NCBI RefSeq assembly: GCF_037392515.1
Contig: NC_090280.1
Coordinates: 75,008,504 to 75,072,503 of the forward strand
Length of the DNA stretch: 64,000 nucleotides
DNA from: Haliotis asinina
Taxonomy: Eukaryota; Mollusca; Gastropoda; Lepetellida; Haliotidae
Direction: 5' to 3'
Position 1 is the first letter of the stretch. The number at the start of each line of letters is the position of its first letter. The position numbers and the translations under genes were made by a program. The notes under the pieces were generated by a model that did no database searches, was not told the origin of the DNA, and worked only from the letters and a program-made list of their open reading frames with translations. Positions 13,818-25,054 of this stretch are shown here, one piece after another.

Positions 13818-16158
13818 CACACATAGAAAAAGGAGATGAAGAAAATTAGTTTATTTCGTGGCACATATTTTCGACATGTGTAAATGCATTTCATCGACAT
13901 GTTGTAGAAAATATTCATCCTATTCAGGCCTATGTGACACGATTATACATTAAACTTGCGTTAAATTATATTGAGTGTAAAATAATTCTCAATACAAAGA
14001 TGATGTATATAATACAAAACAATTGCACAGAGCAATTGCACCTTGTGGATAAATAAAGCATTTTATCAATGTTATTGTTATATCATTAACTAAATACATT
14101 TACGAGCGAAACAATTGCGTTTTCGTGTCTGATATTGCCGAAATATCAGCAATGTGAATGAAAATTTTGAAAGTAACTTAAGGTAGTTATAGCCCTTTGT
14201 GTGTAAGAAATGTACATTACACTGCGGTAACGTAAAATACGTCGATGAATTCCTAACGATGTTAGTGTTCTGTGGACCCGCGAAGGAATAGAATAGGCCT
14301 TCAGTAACCCATGTTTGTCATGAAAGGTGACTGCTTGACGTAAGAGGTGACTAACAGGATCGGGTGGTCAGGCTCGCTGACTTGGTTGACACATGTCATC
14401 GGTTCCGAACTGCACAGATCGATGATCATGCTGTCTGGTGCTGACTCGCTTATTTAAAGAACGACGCCATATAGCTGGAATATTGCTGAGTGCGGCGTAG
14501 AACTAAACTCACTCACTAACTAGTTTTCTGTGCCCGATATTTCTTTTGGTGTTTGGAAATGTCCATGGGCATCTAATTATTCCATTTGTTGAATGGATTG
14601 TGATAGGGTTATATTATTGAACGTTGAATTAAACTTCCAATTGATGAGACGTAAAATAACAAAAGTAAACAGAAATTTCAGACAGTTTCAATATGTTTGA
14701 CTTTTATTTGAAATTCTTAGGTGAAGGTGGTTGTGGCTGAAATAACCCACAGAAATTATCAATGAATCCAGTTGTGTGCAGTCATGAGTGTGGGTAAGCA
14801 CATCATTATCGTAACGTAAATTACTTCATTAGCCCTGAGATATTCAGGCGTTTCCAGAATGGTTGAATTAATATGTTTATTACGTTGTCATATCAAGTGC
14901 ATTTTACTTCAGATACAATGGCTAAAACTTCTGCGCAAAAGTAATATGATTGTATAGAGAAAGTGCAGACATGGGAGTAGCATACATTTGTATCTCAGAA
15001 TGAAGATGTAGATGTCATTGTTGATGATAATATGTCATTTTCAGTTAAAGATAATTGTTACAGACTGATTATAAGCCTTCTTGTTGAAATAAAGTTTAAT
15101 TGTTACCAAAAGTGTATGTCATCAGTGAAATTTATTAACAGTAGTAATTTGCGATACAGACGAATGAAAACATTTTCCTACACAACCGAAAGAAATATTT
15201 GTACTATTGTCGATTGTTTGTCATCAGCCACCTTTGCAGTTTCGCAAAACCATCAACTGATGTTTCTGATGTTGTGTTTTTCAGATGAATAAGCATTTCA
15301 CTGTGTTCATTACACTACTTATTTTTACATTGGATTTGAATCAGATTTATTCTCCCCTATAGTTCGATGGATTTATGTTCAATTTTGATCTGACCGTGCT
15401 TGCCGTAAAAGGCGACTATGACTGCCGTAAGAGGCGACTAAGGGGATCGGGTGGTCAGGCTCGCTAATGTGATTTACGCGTCATCGGTTCCCATTTGCGC
15501 AGATCGATGCTCATGCTATTGATCACTGGACTGTCTGGTCCAGACCTTATTGTTTACAGACTCTCGTCATGTCGCTGGAATATTGCTGAGTGTGGCGTAC
15601 AGTAAACTCACTCACTCACTTTTGATCTAAGAACTCCTGAGTGCATCACGCAATTCAATTTGATTTAACGATCGTAAGCATATAGAGATATTGCAAAGTC
15701 AATTACAATTGGTGGTCAAATATTTGTGGACATACAGTGAGAAATCTGGTCGTGCCTAAGTGTGAATATTTTCCAGGAAATTACTTCAGATATGGTATGA
15801 ATGAAAATATGACTGCGTAGCGGATTTCATTGACTATATTTTTTCACAGTTGCGTACCCCATTTGTCCCACTTAACTGAGAATGAGAATGTTCAAGTCAG
15901 TCACTGTTAGGTTCCTGTAAATGTAAAACATTTGGAATCACGAAACACTCAGTAGGTTTGTCAGTTTAGACGACAGCCCTTTTTCATAATAGAGATACAA
16001 TAATCAATCCTCAGTTTTCTAATTTGGAGAAACTGTTCTCTTTGTTCCAGATTCTGGGAACAGTTGTGACCTACTTATTTGTGGTGCTGCAGTTTGGTTC
16101 CCCCAGTGAGACCCAATGTAAGATGCCCCCCGGGAACGTGTCCGTCAACATTCAGTAG
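11064..16158 (+). CDS. Gustatory receptor-like (GR/GRL) seven-helix protein, 4 exons
   Basis: The exons are 11,064-11,981, 12,168-12,236, 13,026-13,115 and 16,051-16,158. All introns are GT-AG and phase 0, giving 394 residues. Hydrophobic segments lie at about residues 50-72, 87-102, 131-153, 166-200 (one or two helices), 247-270, 279-302 and 355-374. Residues 366-374 are TYLFVVLQF, an exact fit to the TYhhhhhQF signature in the last helix of insect gustatory receptors, and INYPTVTA just before it (exon 3) also fits that family. Family members are ligand-gated cation channels with a cytoplasmic N-terminus; GR-like relatives are known from molluscs and cnidarians, where their ligands are mostly unknown. 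The length is normal for the family, and the three C-terminal phase-0 introns match what is described as the ancestral arrangement. The start ATG sits in AAAATGCC. Intron 3 (about 2.9 kb) holds CA repeats and two SINEs. The ligand and expression site cannot be told from sequence. Confidence 0.88.
13150..13470. repeat. CA-rich microsatellite in receptor intron 3
   Basis: The tract is rich in CA/ACAC with a pure (CA)n core at about 13,355-13,404. It begins just after exon 3 of the receptor gene. Open frames across it are low-complexity artefacts. Confidence 0.9.
13770..13823. repeat. (CACG)n/(CA)n microsatellite
   Basis: Short run of CACG followed by CA repeats inside intron 3 of the receptor gene. 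Confidence 0.9.
14274..14519 (+). repeat. SINE family B copy
   Basis: Near full-length member of a dispersed family. It carries the block GATCGGGTGGTCAGGCTCGC, then GATCGATGATCATGCTGTCTG, and ends in GCTGGAATATTGCTGAGTGC followed by a CACT-repeat tail. It lies in intron 3 of the receptor gene. Confidence 0.85.
15391..15618 (+). repeat. SINE family B copy
   Basis: Second copy of the same family in the same intron, in the same orientation about 1.1 kb downstream. It has the full set of internal blocks and a CACT tail. Confidence 0.85.
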
Positions 16159-16546
16159 CTCCAAAATCTGACCACTCTGTTGATAATGTTTCTAGATCAT
16201 TTATAGAAGTGTGTCGTACATTTCATCTTAGTACCCGTGTGCCAACTGGTTTACATAATCCCCAGATTATGTTTAACTACCTCCAAGTTTTCATGAAATA
16301 TGGACATTATTACTTTCATAGGCACCCGTGAAAAACTCATGTGAGAAAACTGGTATCAAACATATGTGTGAGACCGATTTCTAACCCCGTGATTGGCTAC
16401 TCCATGGTGATGACCTAGAGTCAGGTTATGACAGACTACTTTCCTGATTAAAATTCATTGATAAGATACTTGTGCTTCAATCGAACAGAAACCTGCTACT
16501 CATGCCAAACAGTTCTACATCTACCTGTTTATTTAGGTAATTATAC

Positions 16547-16552
16547 AATAAA
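16547..16552 (+). promoter_or_regulatory. Candidate poly(A) signal of the receptor gene
   Basis: AATAAA lies about 390 bases downstream of the receptor stop codon and is the first canonical signal there. Confidence 0.4.
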
Positions 16553-17019
16553 ACATATTTAAAGTAAATATTACTAATCTGGCTATTTTTAATTCATTTT
16601 ATTAAAACCTTTTAATCTAACCCTGAATTCAAAATGACTCGGACATTCAGTGATACCTTTTCAAACAATTATGTATAAACCTCCGTTAAAGATAAATGCC
16701 TTGGTTTGGTTCCCTTTGCATATTCAACGTGTACTTTGCTGGTACTTCTACTGTCATGTATCATCCTACAGAAATGCCTGACACGATAACGTGCACTGTC
16801 AGATCGATATGCCTCTTGGTTTCTTTGATGTAGATGACATTTTTCACTGATAAACATGATTACTCGTTCAATAAAGATCAACTTCCTTTTAACCTGCACA
16901 TATGTCATTGCTTTCAAGATATTCCTCCGACGTATGATGATGTAAAGTTCGTGTCTTCATAATATTTGGCGTGGAATCTGTTTTGAATATCAGCTTTTCG
17001 AGACTGTTAGTTCTTCAAC

Positions 17020-17023
17020 TTAC
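17020..17023. repeat. 4-bp target-site duplication (left) TTAC
   Basis: TTAC immediately precedes the left LTR and recurs right after the right LTR at 26,240-26,243. This marks the insertion site of the LTR element. Confidence 0.85.
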
Positions 17024-18200
17024 TGTGGTAGAGTTGTGTATATAGTGATTCTGTTTTATCATTCAGCTGTTTTACTTTAGTATGCTCAAAATAATGTCAT
17101 TTGTATATTTCAGGCTATACAGTAATTAATTACCATTTGGTGTATCAATTTCATGTATATGAACCAGTCAGCATTACTGATTTAAAATAATTAAATCTCT
17201 CATTTCAGGCTGCGTAAGATATTTCAGCAGTTGCAAGTAAAGTAATATCATTAACGCTCATTTCTTTTGTTAAGTTATTTCATTGGGTAAGTCCATTTCA
17301 CTGTCGGGTTGTACAGCTAGCAATCAAAGTGTAAGCTTGGATATTTCAGTCATTGGCTGGTTTTGAATTAGGTGTCCTACATCCCAACCCTTTGTTTCCA
17401 CATGCATTTTTCTTATCACTTGCACATGGACATTTGGATCATACAGACTTTCCGGACAGTGTATTAAAAGGGTTAGTAATCATTATGTATTTTATGCTAT
17501 TGTAATGTATAAAGTGCTACATGTAAATATATCTAAGTCAGATTAATATTATGTCTCAACATGTCACATATACTCTGTGTGTGTGTGTGTATGAGTTGAG
17601 TGAATGTGTATGACAAAGGCCATATTTGATCATATGTGTGGTGTGGTTTTTTGTTGATGTGGTAGTAGATTGTATTGTTTATCAGTGAACTGATAATGGT
17701 GTATATGAAATATATAGATATGTAAATAGTATTCATGGTATGTTTTATATCATGAACAGGTCGATACCAGATATTATTGGTCAGACGCCAGGACAACACC
17801 CCCGTGGGAATCATAGGGTATATATGTTTATATCTACTTATAGAGTACCTAGCATACATATAATTATACATATTTTTATGGCATTCCAATTAATTAAGCA
17901 TAATATCAGGCATGTGATAATGCCATATTTGTATTGTATGAGCAACTGAAACTGCAATGATTATGATGTGCTAAGTTTATATTTGTATCACTTATGACTG
18001 TGTAAAGTGTTGCTTTTATATGTCACCTTGTGAGAGTATGTCAGCTTGAGTCACCTTGTGAGAATTGTACTCTTATTTTTTCCATTCATTGTTGCAGGGT
18101 GTCAGTTTGTCATCAGTTTTACTCGACCAATAAACAGTTCTCACACCCTAGCCTGTGTCACTGTGAATGAATTCGCAAGACCATATTGATGGCTGTAACA
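17024..18200 (+). repeat. Left LTR
   Basis: The 1,177-bp direct repeat starts TGTGGTAGAG and ends GGCTGTAACA. It includes a TG microsatellite near 17,578 and an AATAAA at about 18,129 that probably serves as the element's poly(A) signal. Confidence 0.93.
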
Positions 18201-19345
18201 ATGGAGCCCCCAGTGAGGAACTGTTGAAGACTGATGTTTGAGTGAGTGACAAGCCCAGTGATCAACTCAGTTATCAAGTGACAATCCAAGTGATCCATGC
18301 AGTGAGAGACTGCGTATACACGTCAATACGTGGTAACTATAAAGTGAGCAGTTTGACCAACTTGCACCTAGATTAATTCAATCATGGACTGATTCCATAG
18401 CTAGCTACGAAGCAATTGATGTATGTTTTGTCTCATCACATGCGTGTGTATTCCCTGGCCGGCATGTATTCAGGTATTTAATTTTCGTGGATGCATCCAA
18501 TATTCTGTAAAATTTCAAATGGTTTTCCCTGTCATACTTAGTTACTGACTGTACACTGCGGTGTTATTCCTGCTGTAACAATTTTCTGTATTTTCAACTT
18601 AGTTTATTTGTCATTATTTAGCTGAGTCATTAACTGAAGGTCAACTGAACTCATTTGTTAGCGATGACCATATGTACCCTGATGGATACAAATTATGCCT
18701 CATGGTATTTCGTTGTGATGTGTGTGATTGGTGTGGTTTGTGTATCATAGGCTTCAATAGAATTTAAACTTTTGTTTAGTCAATCAAGTGTGTAGGCATT
18801 AACCCTAGGTGTGATGCAATAATCATACCCAAAACAGATTATCAATAAACTTATATTGACTGCGTGACTGACTATGTTCCATCCCCCCTGCACTCCCACG
18901 GCACCTTGCACTTACCCATGCACCCTTGGGTATAACTGGTGGATTCAGTAGTGTCCTACTTGTGTGGTCGTCAGAGTTACTGCAAATCAACATTGGTTTG
19001 TGTTCATCTTTCATTCGTGTTGCGTGGTTGAACTGTATTTTCTCCCGTACTTTAGTACAAGTTCTATTGCCACATTTTAATAATTTTTTTTTTAGGTGAT
19101 CAACTCAGATGAACCTGCTGTTTCACTTTGTATGATACCATGCCTGCTTTGCTGTCATGCATTTCGTTTTTCAGCTGTTAGTGCATACTCCATAACTCTA
19201 CTCTTATCCATGTGCATTTGATTCTTCAATAGTCAAATATATAGTCATTTAGTCAACCATATACCTAGTCACAAGCATTACAACAGCGCTCGCGCCACAT
19301 TGGTTTCTTTTTTTTTTCTTCTGATTTGTTATTCGAAGTACACAT
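18201..19345 (+). other. Leader of the LTR element
   Basis: About 1.15 kb between the left LTR and gag. It opens with the primer-binding-like site (tRNA type not assigned). I see no coding content. Confidence 0.7.
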
Positions 19346-20653
19346 TTGTCTTCGGATTCATTGTCTTCCATCACTATGGAACTCAGTAAAGAAGAATTGG
19401 GTAACATGGTTCAATTGTTTAAGAAAATGGGGATGCATCCTAAAGATGATACTCCAGAGGATTTAAAGGCATGGATGCATGGAATGTCGCAGCAAGAAGG
19501 TATCTCTATCAAGGTGGAAGACCCAGGCACCACGTCACCACCGTCCACAAGCCACAGTAATCCAACATCCGTGTCATACCAACATTTCCCCAGACTGCCA
19601 TTATTCAGTGGAGAACATGGCAAGGACACAGAGTATGACCTTTGGAGATACGAGGTGGACTGCCTGCTAGAGAGTAAGACATACAGCACAGATGTAGTAC
19701 TGCAAGCCATTCGTAAATCCCTTAAGGGAGAAGCAGCCTTAGTTTCTATGAAGTTAGGTCACAAAGCAACCACAGCTGAGTTGTTGTCAAAACTATGGAG
19801 TGCCTTTGGAACACTACGTAGCAGTTCATCCCTGCTATCCGAGTTCTACAGTACCAGTCAGCGGGATGATGAAGATGTGGCTGCCTGGAGTTGTAGGTTG
19901 GAGAGGCTATTATTCCAGCTTACTGAACTGAAGAATATCTCAAGGGAGGAACAGGATGAGATGCTGAGGTCACGACTTTGGGATGGTTTACACTCATCTC
20001 TCAAGACTCTAGCAGGATACAAATATGATGCCATATCCAATTTTGATGACTTAAGACTATGTCTTCGAGAACTTGAATTTGATCTGCACCGTGGAAAACA
20101 AGACACAACTAAGAGCAAGCCCAAGTCAGCAACAGTCAAGTTGGCCACAACCACTGAGACTGACAAAGATCGAGACCTTTTGGAACTGAGGGGCATGATG
20201 ACGGACTTGAAAGCAGAAATTTCTAAGATTAAAGAGCAACAGACAGAGATATCAGCTCATGTATACCAGAGTCAGTCATTTACACAGCCCAGTCTAGAGC
20301 GCTATGATGACAGGCAGCTCCAGAGTCATACATGGAGGGGAAGAGGCAGAGAACCTAAGCGTGGACGGGGTAAACAGTTTGGACAAAATACCTCTTGGAG
20401 CAGAGAGCAATCAGGGGATGTTCAACATGGTGCAGCTGCACCACACTATCAGCACCCCTGCTTACAACAATCTCAGTCGTCAGGTAGACGTTCAACATCA
20501 CAGTGGGATAGCACACAGCCTCAGGGAAGAAACACACCTATCTGCTACAGATGTGGATACCCCGGCCATTTAGCTTATGGTTGTCGCATCTTATTGGATC
20601 ATCAGAGGCGACCTTTAAACTTGCCCGGGCCTATGGGGAGGGGTTACCATTAG
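19346..20653 (+). CDS. Gag of the LTR element (PNMA-like core, zinc knuckle)
   Basis: A 435-residue frame. The central region (about residues 80-250) resembles the Gag-derived core shared by PNMA/Arc-type host proteins and Ty3-type Gag. It is followed by a charged coiled-coil-like stretch and a basic Arg/Gly segment. One CCHC zinc knuckle near the end (CYRCGYPGHLAYGC) is typical of nucleic-acid binding by nucleocapsid. The 3' end overlaps pol by about 100 bases in another frame, so Pol is probably made by the ribosomal frameshifting known for this family. Confidence 0.85.
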   Translation: MSSDSLSSITMELSKEELGNMVQLFKKMGMHPKDDTPEDLKAWMHGMSQQEGISIKVEDPGTTSPPSTSHSNPTSVSYQHFPRLPLFSGEHGKDTEYDLWRYEVDCLLESKTYSTDVVLQAIRKSLKGEAALVSMKLGHKATTAELLSKLWSAFGTLRSSSSLLSEFYSTSQRDDEDVAAWSCRLERLLFQLTELKNISREEQDEMLRSRLWDGLHSSLKTLAGYKYDAISNFDDLRLCLRELEFDLHRGKQDTTKSKPKSATVKLATTTETDKDRDLLELRGMMTDLKAEISKIKEQQTEISAHVYQSQSFTQPSLERYDDRQLQSHTWRGRGREPKRGRGKQFGQNTSWSREQSGDVQHGAAAPHYQHPCLQQSQSSGRRSTSQWDSTQPQGRNTPICYRCGYPGHLAYGCRILLDHQRRPLNLPGPMGRGYH

Positions 20654-23600
20654 GCACCTGTCAACGCCCCATACACAAGCGACCACCACAAGGACTAGTT
20701 GGAACTTCAAACGAAGTGGAAGTCTACATTGAGGACATTCCTGTTCGCGCCCTTCTTGACACAGGAGCAACTGTATCAATACTGTCTCAATCTTTTTATG
20801 AGAAACATCTTTCCCATATTGCTTTACAGTCTTTTCAGGATTTATTAGACATTGAATGTGCTGGGGGCGAGCAACTCCAATATCAGGGATTCATAGAGGT
20901 TTCAGTTAGGACTCCTGGAGGTGGCATTAATGAGGACCCTGTGCCATGTCTTTTTCTTGTGGTATCTGATACAAGATACAATGGTAAGGTGCCCGCCTTA
21001 TTAGGTACAAATGTGTTGTCACATCTTCTTGAAGTATGCAAAAACCAAAATGGAGTTAGGTTTTTACAGAAAGCTAATTTGCATACCCCTTGGTATTTGG
21101 CATTCCGAAGTATAGTGTTACATGAGAAGGAATTAATGAGAAACCATGGGAAACTTGCCTTGATTAGGAGTGCAGAACATCAGAGCACTGTCATCCCTAG
21201 TAACGGCACTGCAGTTATCAAGGGGCAACTCAATAAAGGACTGGCATACCCTCAGGTATGTGCACTGCTACAACCAACTGATAATTCTGCCCTACCCAAG
21301 GATCTTGACATTGCCCCTACTATTGTTAAATACAATCCTCAAGGACAAGATACCATAGATGTGCATGTTTCCAATGTCACCACCAAAGCCATTGTCATTC
21401 CAACTCGAGCTATTTTGTGTGAGCTGCAACCAGTCACAATTCAGGATGTACCACCTGGACGCCCTGTAGACTCTGACCTATTGCTAAATCAGATTGAGAT
21501 GGACAAGGAAGGGTTAACACGTGATCAAATTGCTGAAGGAATAGACACCATACTTAAATTCAAGGACATCTTTTCTACCTCAGATCATGACTTAGGTCAC
21601 TCAACCCAAGTGCGGCATCGCATTGATCTTGATGACATCACCCCTTTTAAACAGAGACACCGCCGTATTCCCCCAGTGATGTTTGATGAAGTAAGAAGTC
21701 ATCTACAGGATTTGCTATCTGCAGGTGTAATACGACCTTCACATAGTCCATGGGCATCCAATGTAGTCCTAGCTAAGAAGAAAAATGGACAGCTGAGGAT
21801 GTGCATTGACTTTAGACAACTGAATCGTCGGACCATTAAGGATTCTTACGCACTACCCAGGATTGACGAAATGCTCGATTGTTTAGGTGGTATGACCTAT
21901 TTTTCTGTCCTTGACATGAAGAGTGGCTACCACCAGGTGGAACTTGAGGAAGATCATAAGCAAAGAACTGCATTCACCGTAGGTCCATTAGGGTTTTTCG
22001 AGTACAACCGAATGCCCTTTGGATTGTCCAATGCTCCAGCAACCTATCAGAGATTAATGGAGAAGTGTTTAGAAGGCTTGCACTTGAACATATGTCTCGT
22101 CTACATAGATGACTTGATCATTTTCTCCAGAACATATGAGGAACATGTCGAGAGGCTCAAACTTGTCTTTCAGCGGCTGCAGGAATGTGGACTTAAACTT
22201 GCCCCACGAAAATGTAAGTTTTTCAAAAGGAAAGTTAAATATGTTGGGTACATTGTTTCTGCACAAGGCATTGAAGCAGATCCTGAAAAGATCACTAAAA
22301 TTCGTGACTGGCCTGTGCCAACTACACCAGAACAAGTTCGACAATTCTTAGGTTTTGCAGGCTATTACAGAAAGTTTGTCAAGGATTTTTCAAAACTTGC
22401 CAAGCCCCTATCAGAACTACTTCCAAGCACTACTCCCAAGAAGTCAAGGGGCCAAAAGCTTGTCAAACAGGACTGGACATGGGGACAATTGCAGGACAGA
22501 GCTTTCAATGAATTAAAGATGAGATTATCAACACCACCGGTACTTGGTTACGTCGATTTCTCCAAGCCTTTCGAACTTCATACCGATGCTAGTACCCAAG
22601 GTCTTGGTGCAGTTCTATACCAGGAACAGGAAGGTCATTTGAAGGTCATTGCTTATGCAGGTAGGGGATTGAACCGTTCAGAGAAGAACTACTCAGCGCA
22701 CAAACTAGAGTTTTTATGTCTGAAGTGGGCTATCTCTGATAAGTTCCACGACTACCTGTATGGCAATGATTTTGTTGTGGTGACCGATAATAATCCACTG
22801 ACGTATGTACTAACTACAGCTCGACTTGATGCCACAGGACATCGCTGGTTGGCAGCCTTGGCCAGCTACAACTTTAGCATCAAGTACAGACCAGGGAAGG
22901 AGAATGTAGATGCTGACACTTTGTCACGGTTACCACCAAATGGGGATGATGCAGAAGTGGATCAAATCACAGCAGATTCTGTACGTGCTATCTGTGGAGT
23001 GATCAATGTAGACAGCATGATAGAAAGTCTCTGTATGTCCACAGATGTGATACAGGAGAAAGAAATCAACATTGATGAAGAGCAGTGTAACATAAATGCT
23101 AAAGATTGGAGCCATGCACAAGCCAGAGACCCTTGCCTTGCAGCTATCATAGAGGGACTGGAGAACCAAGTCAAGCCAGACAGAAGGTCATATATTGGGA
23201 ACTCGGAGATGACAATATTGTTGAAGAACTTTGACTACTTCAGGATCCATAAGAGTGTTCTCTACCGTGTTGTCAAACAAGATGGGATTGAACAGAAGCG
23301 ACTTGTACTCCCTTCAAGGTGTCGAGCTGCAGCTTTAAGGAGTCTTCATGAAAATGTTGGACACCCAGGCAGAGACAGGACGCTTTCACTACTCAAAGAA
23401 CGATTTTACTGGCCTGGTATGAACAAGGATGTTGAAGTTCATATAGAATCTTGTGGCAGATGCATGAAGCGCAAGTCCTCCACCTCAGCCTGTGCACCTC
23501 TAGTTAGCATCACAACATCTCAGCCACTTGAACTAGTATGTATGGATTTCTTGGCACTAGAACCCTCTACAGGCGGTCACCAGTATGTTCTTGTGGTAAC

Positions 23601-25020
23601 GGACCACTTCACTCGTTATGCACAGGCATATCCGTCAAAGAATACTTCAGCCAGAACCACAGCAGAGTTATTTTTCAACAACTTTGTGGTCCACTACGGG
23701 TTGCCAAAAAGGATTCATTCGGACAAGGGAGCCAACTTTGTTGGCAAGGTCATGACCGAACTTTGCCAGATCCTGAGGATCGATAAATCCTCCACAACAC
23801 CTTACCATCCTATGGGTAATGGCATGTGTGAAAGATTCAATCGGACATTATGTAATATGCTGGGCACACTTGAACCTGAATCCAAGAAGGACTGGAAGAC
23901 ACACGTTGCACCATTAGTACATGCATATAACTGTACACGGCATGAAACAACGGGATACTCCCCTTTCTATCTAATGTTCGGACGTCACCCTAGACTTCCT
24001 ATTGATCTGGCATTTGGACTCGACATGGAGTCTGTCATCTCAACATCGATGCTCAAGTACACTAAGACCCTCCAAGGAAAACTGCGTAATGCTTACGAGA
24101 TAGCCGCTAGAAAAGCCAGCGAATCTCAATCTCAACAGAAGTCCTTTTATGATCTGAGAGCTAGAGCAGCTGTGTTAGATGTCGGTGATCGTGTACTCGT
24201 TAAAGTGGTTGCTTTTGATGGTCGTCACAAACTAGCTGATAAGTGGGAAGATAACATTTACATCGTCACAAGTCAGCCAAACCCTACCATACCAGTGTAT
24301 GTTGTGGAGCAAGAGGATGGAGAGGACAGGAAGAAAACTCTGCATAGGAATCTGTTATTGCCAAATGGTTCTCTTCCTAGGCCAGAATCATCAGCTCCAG
24401 TACCCAAACCACGAAAAAGGAGGTCCAGTCCACGTCTACAATTTACAAGACAAACAGCATCAACTAGTATTAACCCAAGTACTGCTGAGAGTGAAGATGA
24501 TGATCTTGAACTCGTCCCCATTTCTTCATCCAAGCCGTCAGTTTCAGCTGCAGATGTAGCTGATAGGCCAGCTGAGGCAGAGGCAGAGACAGATAGTGCT
24601 GCTGTGGATGACGAAGATGCAGTGGATCAGTCAGAGGAAGTTGCTCCTGAACTAGATCAGGCTATGGAAACGTCTGCGGTACTTGAGGGTCCCACCAGTG
24701 AGTTTGATGCAGCTCCAACATTACAGGAGGACGCAATATCTGAAACTTTGGATTTATCTTCCGAACCTGTAACACAAGATATTAGTGTACCTCAAGAAAG
24801 ATCAGTAACACCACCAGTGCCTTGTCCTAGGAGATCCAATCGCTCTAGGAGTAGACCACAGAGGATGAGCAGTAATGAGTATGTGATGTCAGCGGCTGTA
24901 CTAAAACCTGACTGGAAGTCCAGGGCGGAGTACCTCACCTCATTGATGCTGAGTGGGATTCTAACAAATGATTCTACGCATGTTCAAGACACCCTTCTCC
25001 ACTTAATCTCCGGCAAATGA
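20551..25020 (+). CDS. Pol of the LTR element (protease, RT, RNase H, integrase)
   Basis: An open frame of 1,489 codons. In order it shows an aspartic protease (LLDTGATVS, about residue 70), reverse transcriptase (about 370-545, with YIDD near 516), RNase H (from about 675), an integrase zinc-binding domain (about 930-980) and core domain (about 1,000-1,150), and a C-terminal acidic Ser/Glu/Asp-rich tail (about 1,270-1,489) without a recognisable chromodomain. The frame lies -1 relative to gag and overlaps its end. The first ATG is probably not used; expression as a Gag-Pol fusion is the family norm. Confidence 0.92.
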   Translation: MWIPRPFSLWLSHLIGSSEATFKLARAYGEGLPLGTCQRPIHKRPPQGLVGTSNEVEVYIEDIPVRALLDTGATVSILSQSFYEKHLSHIALQSFQDLLDIECAGGEQLQYQGFIEVSVRTPGGGINEDPVPCLFLVVSDTRYNGKVPALLGTNVLSHLLEVCKNQNGVRFLQKANLHTPWYLAFRSIVLHEKELMRNHGKLALIRSAEHQSTVIPSNGTAVIKGQLNKGLAYPQVCALLQPTDNSALPKDLDIAPTIVKYNPQGQDTIDVHVSNVTTKAIVIPTRAILCELQPVTIQDVPPGRPVDSDLLLNQIEMDKEGLTRDQIAEGIDTILKFKDIFSTSDHDLGHSTQVRHRIDLDDITPFKQRHRRIPPVMFDEVRSHLQDLLSAGVIRPSHSPWASNVVLAKKKNGQLRMCIDFRQLNRRTIKDSYALPRIDEMLDCLGGMTYFSVLDMKSGYHQVELEEDHKQRTAFTVGPLGFFEYNRMPFGLSNAPATYQRLMEKCLEGLHLNICLVYIDDLIIFSRTYEEHVERLKLVFQRLQECGLKLAPRKCKFFKRKVKYVGYIVSAQGIEADPEKITKIRDWPVPTTPEQVRQFLGFAGYYRKFVKDFSKLAKPLSELLPSTTPKKSRGQKLVKQDWTWGQLQDRAFNELKMRLSTPPVLGYVDFSKPFELHTDASTQGLGAVLYQEQEGHLKVIAYAGRGLNRSEKNYSAHKLEFLCLKWAISDKFHDYLYGNDFVVVTDNNPLTYVLTTARLDATGHRWLAALASYNFSIKYRPGKENVDADTLSRLPPNGDDAEVDQITADSVRAICGVINVDSMIESLCMSTDVIQEKEINIDEEQCNINAKDWSHAQARDPCLAAIIEGLENQVKPDRRSYIGNSEMTILLKNFDYFRIHKSVLYRVVKQDGIEQKRLVLPSRCRAAALRSLHENVGHPGRDRTLSLLKERFYWPGMNKDVEVHIESCGRCMKRKSSTSACAPLVSITTSQPLELVCMDFLALEPSTGGHQYVLVVTDHFTRYAQAYPSKNTSARTTAELFFNNFVVHYGLPKRIHSDKGANFVGKVMTELCQILRIDKSSTTPYHPMGNGMCERFNRTLCNMLGTLEPESKKDWKTHVAPLVHAYNCTRHETTGYSPFYLMFGRHPRLPIDLAFGLDMESVISTSMLKYTKTLQGKLRNAYEIAARKASESQSQQKSFYDLRARAAVLDVGDRVLVKVVAFDGRHKLADKWEDNIYIVTSQPNPTIPVYVVEQEDGEDRKKTLHRNLLLPNGSLPRPESSAPVPKPRKRRSSPRLQFTRQTASTSINPSTAESEDDDLELVPISSSKPSVSAADVADRPAEAEAETDSAAVDDEDAVDQSEEVAPELDQAMETSAVLEGPTSEFDAAPTLQEDAISETLDLSSEPVTQDISVPQERSVTPPVPCPRRSNRSRSRPQRMSSNEYVMSAAVLKPDWKSRAEYLTSLMLSGILTNDSTHVQDTLLHLISGK

Positions 25021-25054
25021 TGAGGACATCATTTAGTCCTGAAGGGGGGAAGTA

